DNA from: Alphaproteobacteria bacterium
GTDB taxonomy: Bacteria > Pseudomonadota > Alphaproteobacteria > Puniceispirillales > Puniceispirillaceae
Assembly (NCBI GenBank): GCA_011524735.1
Contig: WTJS01000240.1
Location: forward strand, 1-42,823
DNA: 42,823 bases
Direction of reading: 5' to 3'
A model generated the notes under the pieces. The model had not been told where the DNA came from, did not search any database, and worked only from the letters and a program-made list of their open reading frames with translations. Every line of letters begins with the position of its first letter. The first letter of the stretch is position 1. This document shows positions 36,834 through 42,823 of the stretch, piece by piece. The position numbers and the translations under genes are program-made.

Positions 36834-37668
36834 GCTGATTGCAGGTATGGGCACATCGCATGTGCCTGGCGTTGGTGCTGCCATGGATAATGGCAAGACA
36901 CATGAAGATTACTGGGTTGAGTTGTTCAAAGGCTTTGCTCCAATCCGTGACTGGCACGCCAAGAACGTTCCAGACGTCAACATTATCGTTTTCAATGACC
37001 ATGCAACCTCCATGGCACTGAACCACTACTCCACATTCATGATGGGGGTGGCTGAAAGCTTCAAGCCAGCTGATGAAGGGTGGGGTCCGCGCAAGGTGCC
37101 TGTCGTTGAAGGACATCCCGAACTGGCCTGGCATCTTGTTGAGAATCTGATTTTTGATGAATTCGATATGGCGGTAACCGCTGATTTTGACGTTGATCAC
37201 GGACTGACAGTGCCGCTTTCAATTGCCTATGATCAGCCTGCGGCCTGGCCAACCAAGGTCATTCCGCTCTGCGTCAATGTTATTCAGTACCCGCAGCCTA
37301 CGCCGTTACGCTGCTACAAGCTTGGCCAGGCCATTCGTCGCGCCGTTGACTCATTTCCTGAAGATATCACCGTAGGGATCTGGGGCACGGGCGGTCTTTC
37401 GCATCAGCTTGGCGGCGAGCGAGCTGGCGTCGTGAACCCGGAATTTGACAAGATGTTCCTTGATAATCTGGTGAATGACCCAATGGCCAATACCCGCCTC
37501 ACTCATACGGATTTCATTCGTGAAGCTGGGGCGGAAGGCATTGAGATGATCATGTGGAACGTCATGCGCGGGGCACTGGATGAGAAAGTGCGTGAGGTGC
37601 ACAGGCTCTATCACATTCCCGTTTCGGCAACGGCTTATGGCGCCATCATTCTGGAGAACGACGCATGA
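36826..37668 (+). CDS. ligB: Class III extradiol ring-cleavage dioxygenase, LigB-like
   Basis: This 280-residue catalytic subunit keeps the LigB active site: H12, H59 and E240 as iron ligands (H12, H61 and E242 in LigB), H125 in VDHG and catalytic H193 in GGLSHQL (H127 and H195 in LigB). The later residues are offset by a constant two. It opens the ring of protocatechuate or a similar substrate next to the hydroxyls, using Fe(II) and oxygen. A GGAGG site within ligA precedes the ATG, and the stop overlaps the aldolase start by 4 bp. Substrate preference is not decided by sequence. Confidence 0.92.
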   Translation: MAKLIAGMGTSHVPGVGAAMDNGKTHEDYWVELFKGFAPIRDWHAKNVPDVNIIVFNDHATSMALNHYSTFMMGVAESFKPADEGWGPRKVPVVEGHPELAWHLVENLIFDEFDMAVTADFDVDHGLTVPLSIAYDQPAAWPTKVIPLCVNVIQYPQPTPLRCYKLGQAIRRAVDSFPEDITVGIWGTGGLSHQLGGERAGVVNPEFDKMFLDNLVNDPMANTRLTHTDFIREAGAEGIEMIMWNVMRGALDEKVREVHRLYHIPVSATAYGAIILENDA

Positions 37669-38390
37669 AGACCGTTGCTGTCCGTAACATAAAGCGCACA
37701 GATATGGCGCTTGCCGAACGCCTGGGTGCGGCTGGTGCATCAACTGTTCATGAGGCGCAGGGTCGAACTGGCCTGATGGACCCCGTGATCCGGCCAATTT
37801 ATTCAGGTGCGCGCGTTGGTGGCACGGCAGTTACCATCTTGGCAGCCCCGGGTGACAACTGGATGGTGCATGTGGCGATTGAACTGTGCCAGCCTGGTGA
37901 CATCCTTGTGCTAGCCACGACCTCGGCAAACACGGATGGGTATTTTGGTGATTTGCTGGCAACTTCGGCGCAGGCGCGTGGCGTCAAGGCGCTGATCAGT
38001 GATGCTGGCGTGCGTGACGTAGCGGATCTTCAGGAAATGAATTTTCCTGTGTGGTCTCGGGCTGTCTCGTCAATGGGTACGGTTAAGAACACGCTTGGGG
38101 CGGTGAATGTTCCGGTGATCTGCGCCGGCCAGCTGGTCTTCCCCGGGGACGTGATCAGTGCCGATGATGACGGTGTTGTGGTCACGGCTCGCGCAAATGC
38201 GGAATCGGTGATGGAAAAGGCACAGACACGGCTTGATGCCGAAGAGGCCAAACGCCAGCGTCTTGCGTCCGGTGAATTCGGGCTCGACATTTACAACATG
38301 CGGGGACGTCTGGCCGACAGCGGTTTGGTCTATGTTGACAACCTTGATGAATTGGGTGAATTCAACGGTATCGACTGCCGGAACCGATAG
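37665..38390 (+). CDS. ligK: 4-hydroxy-4-methyl-2-oxoglutarate / 4-carboxy-4-hydroxy-2-oxoadipate aldolase (RraA family)
   Basis: This 241-residue protein has the RraA-like fold of class II pyruvate aldolases. [13 protein letters not shown] lies near residue 26, [17 protein letters not shown] near 63, and the catalytic block [12 protein letters not shown] with the R and D residues near 108-120. The last enzyme of the protocatechuate 4,5-cleavage and gallate pathways, it splits the aldol to pyruvate and oxaloacetate. It overlaps ligB (ATGA). The enzymes between ring opening and this step (LigC, LigI, LigJ) are not in the window. Confidence 0.87.
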   Translation: MKTVAVRNIKRTDMALAERLGAAGASTVHEAQGRTGLMDPVIRPIYSGARVGGTAVTILAAPGDNWMVHVAIELCQPGDILVLATTSANTDGYFGDLLATSAQARGVKALISDAGVRDVADLQEMNFPVWSRAVSSMGTVKNTLGAVNVPVICAGQLVFPGDVISADDDGVVVTARANAESVMEKAQTRLDAEEAKRQRLASGEFGLDIYNMRGRLADSGLVYVDNLDELGEFNGIDCRNR

Positions 38391-38437
38391 CATTACCGCG
38401 AGTGTGGCATGCCCCATTCAGGGCAAAACTTAGCCGA

Positions 38438-38743
38438 TCAGATACGTTTGCACTGAAATTCGGACTGGCATCTGACCTTTTGACCATCAACCTTGATGAC
38501 CACGTCTTTACCGCCTGACTGACGCTGATAGATGCAATTTGTGCCCCCATCAATATAGTCGCGCTTCTTGAGCCGACACAGCTCGAAGAGAATACGGTCG
38601 TCTTCTTGCTGGGGCTTGTAAGTTCTGCCAGCGGCGTCAACAGCTGTTGCGGGTCCAAATATCAACAGAGCACAGAGGCATGACGTGGCAAATGTGAGGC
38701 CAAGCAAGCGTGTTCCGCTATTCGGTGACTGCAGCTTGCGCAT
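38438..38743 (-). CDS. Small secreted protein with four cysteines (101 aa)
   Basis: I do not recognise this protein. It starts with a basic stretch and a hydrophobic core (about residues 12-36) ending at VDAAG, consistent with a Sec signal peptide. The mature part of about 65 residues is basic and has four cysteines (in ELCRLK, TNCIYQ, VRCQSE and FQCKRI) that could form two disulfides in the periplasm. GAGGATG precedes the ATG. Its start overlaps the end of the preceding 71-residue gene by 26 bp. It ends the minus-strand run that begins next to the flagellar rod gene. Confidence 0.7.
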   Translation of the reverse strand: MRKLQSPNSGTRLLGLTFATSCLCALLIFGPATAVDAAGRTYKPQQEDDRILFELCRLKKRDYIDGGTNCIYQRQSGGKDVVIKVDGQKVRCQSEFQCKRI

Positions 38744-38933
38744 CTATGTCATCCTCTGATCCTGGGAGATAGGCTTTTCCTTGAATGGCGCGTGCACCAA
38801 GCGATTCAACCAATACCGGGTTGGACGCAGCAACTTGCCGTAGAAGCTCATCGACCTGGGCTTCCGCAGCCTCGAGGCTCTCCGCTTCCAATTCGGCAAC
38901 GCCGTCAATAATCCAGTGAACCTTAACCTGCAT
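38718..38933 (-). CDS. Small hypothetical protein (71 aa)
   Basis: I do not recognise this protein. It begins with a strand QVKVHWIIDGVAELEAES, followed by a helix rich in E and A (EAAEAQVDELLRQVAASN) and an acidic C-terminus. The pattern suggests a small alpha/beta cytoplasmic protein. GGAGA six bases upstream sets the ATG at 38933; a longer frame from 38987 adds unlikely residues. It lies between the Sel1-like gene and the secreted four-cysteine protein on the same strand. Confidence 0.65.
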   Translation of the reverse strand: MQVKVHWIIDGVAELEAESLEAAEAQVDELLRQVAASNPVLVESLGARAIQGKAYLPGSEDDIDAQAAVTE

Positions 38934-38979
38934 AACAGTCTCCCAGACACTTAGGCCGGCAGACGCGGTGCCGGCGCAA

Positions 38980-39630
38980 TCAATCAAGCTTAATGTTTAG
39001 CTTTTCATAAATCGTGCCAGCCTCACGCTGAAGCGCCACAATTTTTTCATCTTCTACATTATCTCGCGCGTCGTCCCTGGCAGCAAGGGCGCCGTCGAGA
39101 CCAAGTGCGGCAGAAATTGAAAACCAAACATATGCTGTCTCGAAGTCTGGCTCTTCAAGCATGGTCAGATGGAATGTCGCAAATTGTGTGAGTGCCGCTG
39201 CATCACCATTTTCGATCCGTGTCTCAAGACGTGATCTAACAGCCTTACGTACAGTTTCAATGGCATCGTCAGGCAGCAGGGCAGCAAGCTCTTCAGACAG
39301 CTCCTCGGCAGCCTCTATGCCGCCAAGCTGGGCTGACTGTGCCCAGATCATTGCGCTCAGAAAATCCTGAGGCGCACCCTTACCAGATTGCAACAGCAGC
39401 GCCAGGTTGAACTGTGCGTCATGCTGGTCACTCTCAGCCTGCATTTTGAAGAGTTTTACCGCATGGCGGTAATTCTTATCCTTCACCGCCTGGACCGCCT
39501 CATTAAAGGTGGCGTCGCTTGAATTGATCTGCGCGGCGACTGGCACGACAGCGAGGGTCATTGCCACAGCAAAAAGAGCGGCAATCATGGAGAAAATGGA
39601 CTTCGCAGGTCGAAAAAGCTGGCGACGCAT
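38980..39630 (-). CDS. Exported Sel1/TPR-like repeat protein
   Basis: This 216-residue protein has a signal peptide (basic start, hydrophobic residues about 15-33, AAQ end) and then helical repeats of the Sel1 type: FNEAVQAVKDKNYRHAVKLFK, AQFNLALLLQSGKGAPQDFLSAMIWAQSAQLGG (split over 57-92) and a later AYVWFSISAALGLDGA. Sel1 repeats mediate protein contacts in the periplasm. The ATG shares one base with the stop of the upstream gene (TAATG), so it is coupled to the NHLP-like protein. Nearby flagellar genes hint at a role in motility or envelope assembly, without proof. Confidence 0.82.
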   Translation of the reverse strand: MRRQLFRPAKSIFSMIAALFAVAMTLAVVPVAAQINSSDATFNEAVQAVKDKNYRHAVKLFKMQAESDQHDAQFNLALLLQSGKGAPQDFLSAMIWAQSAQLGGIEAAEELSEELAALLPDDAIETVRKAVRSRLETRIENGDAAALTQFATFHLTMLEEPDFETAYVWFSISAALGLDGALAARDDARDNVEDEKIVALQREAGTIYEKLNIKLD

Positions 39631-40016
39631 TAACGTCCTGCCATCATCACAAGCTGGAGATACAGAACACGAAGTTTAAAATTCGAATTCGGGCGCTTTT
39701 CATAAACAACAATACGGGGGCGATCTGTGCCGGGCTTCTGGAACTCGATGGCCATGTTCTCAGGAAGGAAAATACCTTCTGCTTCCAGTACAGCCTGCGG
39801 GTCGCGGGAGAAAAGATCAGCAAATTCCCGATCAATCCAAATCATAGCAAGGGCCTTGCCTAGAATGTCTGGCAGACGGTCGCGTACGTCTTCTCTACTC
39901 TCGAAACGCACATCTTCGGTAACAAGGTTATATCGGCCAACCGGACCTTGCTTGCGAATAGCAGGAGCCGGGGGAGAGGTTACAGGAACCAGTGCTGTTT
40001 CAGACGAACGATACAT
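39630..40016 (-). CDS. Hypothetical protein with nitrile hydratase/NHLP-leader-like region
   Basis: This is a 128-residue protein of unknown function. A proline-rich N-terminus (residues 8-28) leads to a region (about 50-105) whose pattern KA...W.D.EF...F..DP.A.LE.EGI.LPE resembles the nitrile hydratase alpha subunit and the NHLP leader fold. The cysteine cluster of nitrile hydratase and a cysteine-bearing core peptide are both absent. The start lacks a ribosome site and a TATATA element lies about 20 bases upstream, so a short or leaderless mRNA is possible. It is the first gene of a four-gene run divergent from the rod gene. The likeness is by eye. Confidence 0.75.
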   Translation of the reverse strand: MYRSSETALVPVTSPPAPAIRKQGPVGRYNLVTEDVRFESREDVRDRLPDILGKALAMIWIDREFADLFSRDPQAVLEAEGIFLPENMAIEFQKPGTDRPRIVVYEKRPNSNFKLRVLYLQLVMMAGR

Positions 40017-40147
40017 AATTTGGTTTAAAAAACTATATAGCTGGGATCAGTTTCCGACCACACCAAGCGCGGTGTCGACTATCAACGATGATGCCATCTT
40101 GCTGTGAAAGGGCAACAGGATTGAGGCGATTCATACCCAAATCACCG

Positions 40148-40164
40148 TGAATCTGAGAGATTCA
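40148..40164. repeat. 6-bp inverted repeat in rod gene promoter region
   Basis: TGAATC (40148-40153) and GATTCA (40159-40164) flank five bases, and another GATTCA lies at 40128-40133. The half-sites coincide with GANTC sites, so methylation could affect any regulator binding here. It could also simply follow from the GANTC cluster. Confidence 0.4.
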
Positions 40165-40183
40165 ATGTCTGACCACCAGATTC

Positions 40184-40199
40184 TGGCATGGAAATTGAA
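40184..40199 (+). promoter_or_regulatory. Near-consensus sigma-54 promoter element
   Basis: TGGCATGGAAATTGAA matches the sigma-54 pattern TGGCAYG-N4-TTGCW except for A in place of C in the -12 element. It lies 34 bases before the rod gene ATG. Sigma-54 drives middle flagellar genes in many bacteria. The mismatch falls at an important base, so confidence is low. Confidence 0.3.
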
Positions 40200-40232
40200 C
40201 CGACTGGGTACATTTTCATGTGAGAGCCAACG

Positions 40233-41009
40233 ATGATACCTACGATTCGCAATGCCCTTCAAATGGCGTCTAACAACATTTCGTTGATCAGCAACAACTT
40301 GGCAAACGCTTCGACCACAGCCTTTAAGCGCAGCGAGGGCGAATTTCTTCATTCCTATGCGGAGGACATTCCCCGTGAAGGGTTGAATGTCGGCTATGGG
40401 GCGATCAGTGAAGGCGCTCGTCGCCAGTTTGATCAGGGATCCTTGAAGGTGACCAATGGTTCATTAGATGTCGCTGTCAACGGTTTAGGAATGTTCCAGA
40501 CGGTCAGCGAAGTTGATGGCGACGTTACCTATACGCGAGATGGGTCGTTTATTATGGACACTGTCGGCTTTCTGAAGACAACAGATGGTCGTCGTGTTCT
40601 GGATGTGAATGGCGATCCGCTCGTCATTCCGCCGCGTCGCATTTATCAGAACGGCAGTGAGGCGATCCTGGACACTATCCAGATCTCCAGTAAGGGGCAG
40701 ATACAGGCTACTTATGGGGATGGGACTATCATGGAGCTGGGTACGTTTGGCCTAGCAAGGTTTGGCAACCTCACGGCACTGAAAGCCATTGGCAATGGCC
40801 ATTATGTGGCCAGTGAGCGGTCAGGCCCCGCGATCATTGGCGGAGCCATGACATCGAACTTTGGACAGTTGATAAACGGCCATCTCGAGGCGTCAAACAC
40901 GAATGTCACAGATGAACTTGCCAAGCTCATGAAGGCGCAACAAGCCTATTCGGGATCATCTCGTATGCTGCAGACCGCTGCCGATATCACAAAACGACTG
41001 ATTGGTTAG
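40233..41009 (+). CDS. Flagellar basal-body rod protein (FlgF/FlgG family)
   Basis: This 258-residue rod/hook-family protein has the N-terminal signature SNNLANASTTAFKR (residues 20-33), the central QGSLKVTNGSLDVAVNGLGMFQ and YTRDGSF motif typical of FlgF and FlgG, and a C-terminal domain (about 212-258) with HLEASNTNVTDELAKLMKAQQAY. It would be secreted by the flagellar export apparatus and assemble in the rod. FlgF and FlgG are similar and I cannot choose by eye; the length fits either. GAGAG precedes the ATG. The gene is alone on this strand between minus-strand neighbours. Confidence 0.92.
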   Translation: MIPTIRNALQMASNNISLISNNLANASTTAFKRSEGEFLHSYAEDIPREGLNVGYGAISEGARRQFDQGSLKVTNGSLDVAVNGLGMFQTVSEVDGDVTYTRDGSFIMDTVGFLKTTDGRRVLDVNGDPLVIPPRRIYQNGSEAILDTIQISSKGQIQATYGDGTIMELGTFGLARFGNLTALKAIGNGHYVASERSGPAIIGGAMTSNFGQLINGHLEASNTNVTDELAKLMKAQQAYSGSSRMLQTAADITKRLIG

Positions 41010-41043
41010 GCCCTTACTTCTGGTCGTGGCAGCCGATTTTTCG

Positions 41044-41454
41044 TCATTTCAACGGAATGGTAACGGCCAGATCGGTAATGGTCATACTGGTTTCTGAGTT
41101 GATCCTCAGGTCACCTTCAATACTGACCGCCAGCTGGCCTTCAACTTTCATCGTGATGGCGATTGGGCGTGGGGGTGTATTTGTAAGACGTTGGCAAAGT
41201 GTCTCATAGAGTTTGCTCGGAATAGAGGCATTGGCACGCATCACGGGTCGATCCACCTCAATGACAAGTGCGCCAATATCATTCTTTTTGTTTGTCTGGC
41301 TTTCGCAAAGGTCTAGCTGGCAATGCCCACGGGCGATGTTCATCAAGCTGCAGGACAGCCGCAAATGAGGCGGCATGGCGACACCGTCATGCCGAATTTC
41401 TGCGGTCTGGACAGCCATCACAATTTGGTCTGTCTGATGCCAGTTTTCCGTCAT
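41044..41454 (-). CDS. Hypothetical protein downstream of fliA (136 aa)
   Basis: I do not recognise this protein. It has no signal peptide or membrane span. The central part holds three cysteines (SCSLMNIARGHCQLDLC), and the C-terminal half is beta-rich with repeated I/V strands (AITMKVEGQLAVSIEGDLRI, then TITDLAVTIPLK). AGGAAGG five bases before the ATG is a strong ribosome site. It starts 9 bp after the fliA stop, so it is cotranscribed with fliA and the FlhG-like gene. That position suggests a cytoplasmic flagellar accessory protein, which is inference only. Confidence 0.75.
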   Translation of the reverse strand: MTENWHQTDQIVMAVQTAEIRHDGVAMPPHLRLSCSLMNIARGHCQLDLCESQTNKKNDIGALVIEVDRPVMRANASIPSKLYETLCQRLTNTPPRPIAITMKVEGQLAVSIEGDLRINSETSMTITDLAVTIPLK

Positions 41455-41463
41455 GACGCCTTC

Positions 41464-42189
41464 CTATTCGGCGATGGCCAGCGCTTCACGCTCTCTTAGA
41501 AAATTGCGCAATTTAGCAATTGCAGCCTTTTTGATCTGGGATACACGTCCAGTTGTCACATCAAGAATCTCGGCGATTTCATACACGTTCAGCTCTTCGA
41601 CATAATAAAGCTGGATCACCAGGGCTTCGCGTTCTGGGAGGGTGCGAAGCGCATCCTTCAACTGGTCCCGAAGTTCCTCTTCGTTAATATTGTCTTCGGG
41701 GGTGTTTTCAGTCGATTCGAACCAGATCGAAAATTCGTCATAAACACTGTCTAGCGACTGATGTGTGTTGGCTTGAAAGGCCTGCTGCCAGCTAAGCATT
41801 TCTTCTTCAGGTATATTGAGCTTTGCTGCGATTTCGCTTGTCGTCGGGGTACGGCCAAGCTGTGCCTGAAGCTCACGCTCTGCATTGTTTGACTTCTTCT
41901 GCATTTCGATTGTGGTACGGCACAAGTTCGAACTCTTGCGAAGATGATCAACGATAGCACCACGAATGCGGATGCCTGCATAGCTTGCGAAGGTTGCGCC
42001 TTCCCGAAGACTGTAATTCTGCGCTGCCATAACCAGACCGTAATAGCCGATCTGAATCAGGTCCTCGATTTCCGTTGAAGCGTGAACGCGCCCGCGCATA
42101 TGCCAGGCGATCTGGCGCACCAGTTCCATATGGCTGGTGATCAGCTCTTCTACGTCCGGTTTCTGTTCCAGATACTGGTTACGCATCAT
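41464..42189 (-). CDS. fliA: Flagellar sigma factor (sigma-28, FliA)
   Basis: This 241-residue sigma-70-family factor has regions 2, 3 and 4 only, as in FliA. Region 2 includes HMELVRQIAWHMRGRV and IEDLIQIGYYGLVMAA (core binding and -10 melting, residues about 20-60). Region 3 follows with RTPTTSEIAAKLNI, and region 4 with the helix-turn-helix ELNVYEIAEILDVTTGRVSQIKK near 205-228. FliA directs RNA polymerase to late flagellar and chemotaxis promoters and is held by anti-sigma FlgM. I start at the ATG at 42189, which overlaps the stop codon of the FlhG-like gene (TGATG). Confidence 0.93.
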   Translation of the reverse strand: MMRNQYLEQKPDVEELITSHMELVRQIAWHMRGRVHASTEIEDLIQIGYYGLVMAAQNYSLREGATFASYAGIRIRGAIVDHLRKSSNLCRTTIEMQKKSNNAERELQAQLGRTPTTSEIAAKLNIPEEEMLSWQQAFQANTHQSLDSVYDEFSIWFESTENTPEDNINEEELRDQLKDALRTLPEREALVIQLYYVEELNVYEIAEILDVTTGRVSQIKKAAIAKLRNFLREREALAIAE

Positions 42190-42823
42190 CAACGGCTGGC
42201 TTCCGCAAGCTCCCCTTCATTGAAGAACCTGATGCCAGAATGTGTGTTTGTCTGGCTGGCCAGCACAGATTTTGAAATCTGCATCAGGGCCTGGTTCTCT
42301 GGTAGATCGATCGATTCCAGTCCGATGGGTCGGCGCGTCACAACGGCTCGCCGCATGCGTTCGGACAGAGGTAGATGACCGGCAAAATTGAGTGATACGT
42401 CAAGAAATCGTGTCGCTGTCGCATTGAACTTTTCAAAATGCGCCCGTGCCTCAGCAGCATTCCGCGCCATATTCACAACAATGTTAAAGTGACGCACGCC
42501 AGCTTCCAGATTGGCAGCCTTAATGAGTGAGTAGGCGTCCAGGAAACTGGTGGGCTCGCCTACCAGCACAACAACAACCCGGTCGGCGGCTGCGACGAAA
42601 GCAATTGAGCTGTCGGAGGCACCAGCAGGGGCATCGGCAACAAGAATTTCTGTCTGATCGCGAAGCTCGTCAACCATACGGATAGCCTGATATCTCGTTG
42701 TTTTTTCTAGATTAAGCATCTCCAGAAGTCCGCTGCCACCTGACATAAATTTCATTCCGTGGGGGGCGTCGCACAAGATATCACTCATGCTAACGCTGCC
42801 GTTCAGCGCATCCATGATATGGG
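42189..42823 (-). CDS. FlhG/MinD-like flagellar number ATPase (N-terminus beyond window)
   Basis: The frame is open to the window edge, so the Walker A part is missing. The visible 210 residues have the MinD/FlhG order: a basic-dense region with ALNGSVSMSDIL, LVADAPAGASDSS (Walker B-like with the catalytic aspartate), ADRVVVVLVGEPTSFLDAYSLIK typical of FlhG, FNIVVNMA, and a C-terminal membrane-association tail. FlhG counts and places flagella with the GTPase FlhF. Its stop overlaps the fliA start, as in many flagellar operons. Confidence 0.88.
   Translation of the reverse strand, partial: HIMDALNGSVSMSDILCDAPHGMKFMSGGSGLLEMLNLEKTTRYQAIRMVDELRDQTEILVADAPAGASDSSIAFVAAADRVVVVLVGEPTSFLDAYSLIKAANLEAGVRHFNIVVNMARNAAEARAHFEKFNATATRFLDVSLNFAGHLPLSERMRRAVVTRRPIGLESIDLPENQALMQISKSVLASQTNTHSGIRFFNEGELAEASR

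Larger units (their letters stand above)
40128..40248. promoter_or_regulatory. Cluster of five GANTC (CcrM-type) sites before the rod gene
   Basis: GANTC occurs at 40128, 40149, 40159, 40179 and 40244, five times in 121 bp, where about one per 256 bp is expected by chance. In many alphaproteobacteria CcrM methylates GANTC, and GcrA reads methylation in promoters of cell-cycle and flagellar genes. The cluster covers the promoter region and the first codons of the rod protein gene. No ccrM or gcrA gene is in the window. Confidence 0.5.

Noticed and set aside
38410-38425. Hairpin after the aldolase gene as a terminator
   Set aside because: The stem has only five base pairs and no T run follows on the plus strand, so it is too weak to call.
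39630-40016. RiPP natural-product precursor based on the NHLP-like region
   Set aside because: There is no double-glycine cleavage site followed by a Cys-, Ser- or Thr-rich core. No maturation enzyme or export ATPase is nearby.

Overview
The window reads as chromosomal DNA of a free-living marine alphaproteobacterium. The closest match I can suggest is the SAR116 clade ('Candidatus Puniceispirillum'-like), and this is an inference from gene content. It carries a green-tuned proteorhodopsin joined to a complete retinal pathway, TRAP transport beside C3-sulfonate catabolism, propionyl-CoA carboxylase, a LigAB-type ring-cleavage operon and flagellar genes. Genes are tightly packed, many pairs overlap by 1 to 11 bp, and most starts have a clear Shine-Dalgarno sequence. 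I see no rRNA, tRNA, CRISPR array, insertion sequence or prophage.

Region 1 (1-7266, plus strand): a TRAP binding protein, a fused TRAP permease, an HpsN-like sulfopropanediol 3-dehydrogenase, both subunits of sulfopyruvate decarboxylase (ComD, ComE), an SDR and a zinc MDR dehydrogenase. Together they suggest uptake of 2,3-dihydroxypropane-1-sulfonate (DHPS) or a relative and its conversion through sulfolactate and sulfopyruvate to sulfoacetaldehyde. Region 2 (7270-12133): a Gfo/Idh/MocA oxidoreductase diverges from an SsuD-like flavin monooxygenase coupled to an aldo/keto reductase. Then come a 58-residue hypothetical protein and a photolyase-like protein split into two overlapping genes in inverted order, with the FAD domain first and the antenna domain second.

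Region 3 (12230-21000): propionyl-CoA carboxylase (pccB, pccA), an M20 amidohydrolase coupled to a GMC oxidoreductase, a TauE/SafE exporter, 3-methyladenine glycosylase I and a PlsC-type acyltransferase. Region 4 (21000-28974): an AT-rich leader, proteorhodopsin, then crtE-crtI-crtB-crtY-blh-idi, enough to make retinal from isoprenoid precursors and load the pump. Region 5 (28997-35320): glyoxalase genes gloA-gloB, a second TauE/SafE protein, an SRPBCC protein, a YCII protein, a PanE-like reductase coupled to a class II aldolase, and an aminotransferase.

Region 6 (35417-38390): a LysR regulator diverges from ligA-ligB-aldolase, an extradiol ring-cleavage module. Region 7 (38438-42823) borders a flagellar locus. 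It has four poorly known minus-strand genes, one of which resembles the nitrile hydratase/NHLP leader fold. It also has a rod protein gene whose promoter region holds a cluster of GANTC (CcrM-type) sites, an unknown 136-residue protein, the FliA sigma factor and a FlhG-type ATPase that runs off the window.

The observations most worth following are the inverted split photolyase, the NHLP-like protein beside flagellar genes, the GANTC cluster, and the DHPS island with its two unassigned dehydrogenases.
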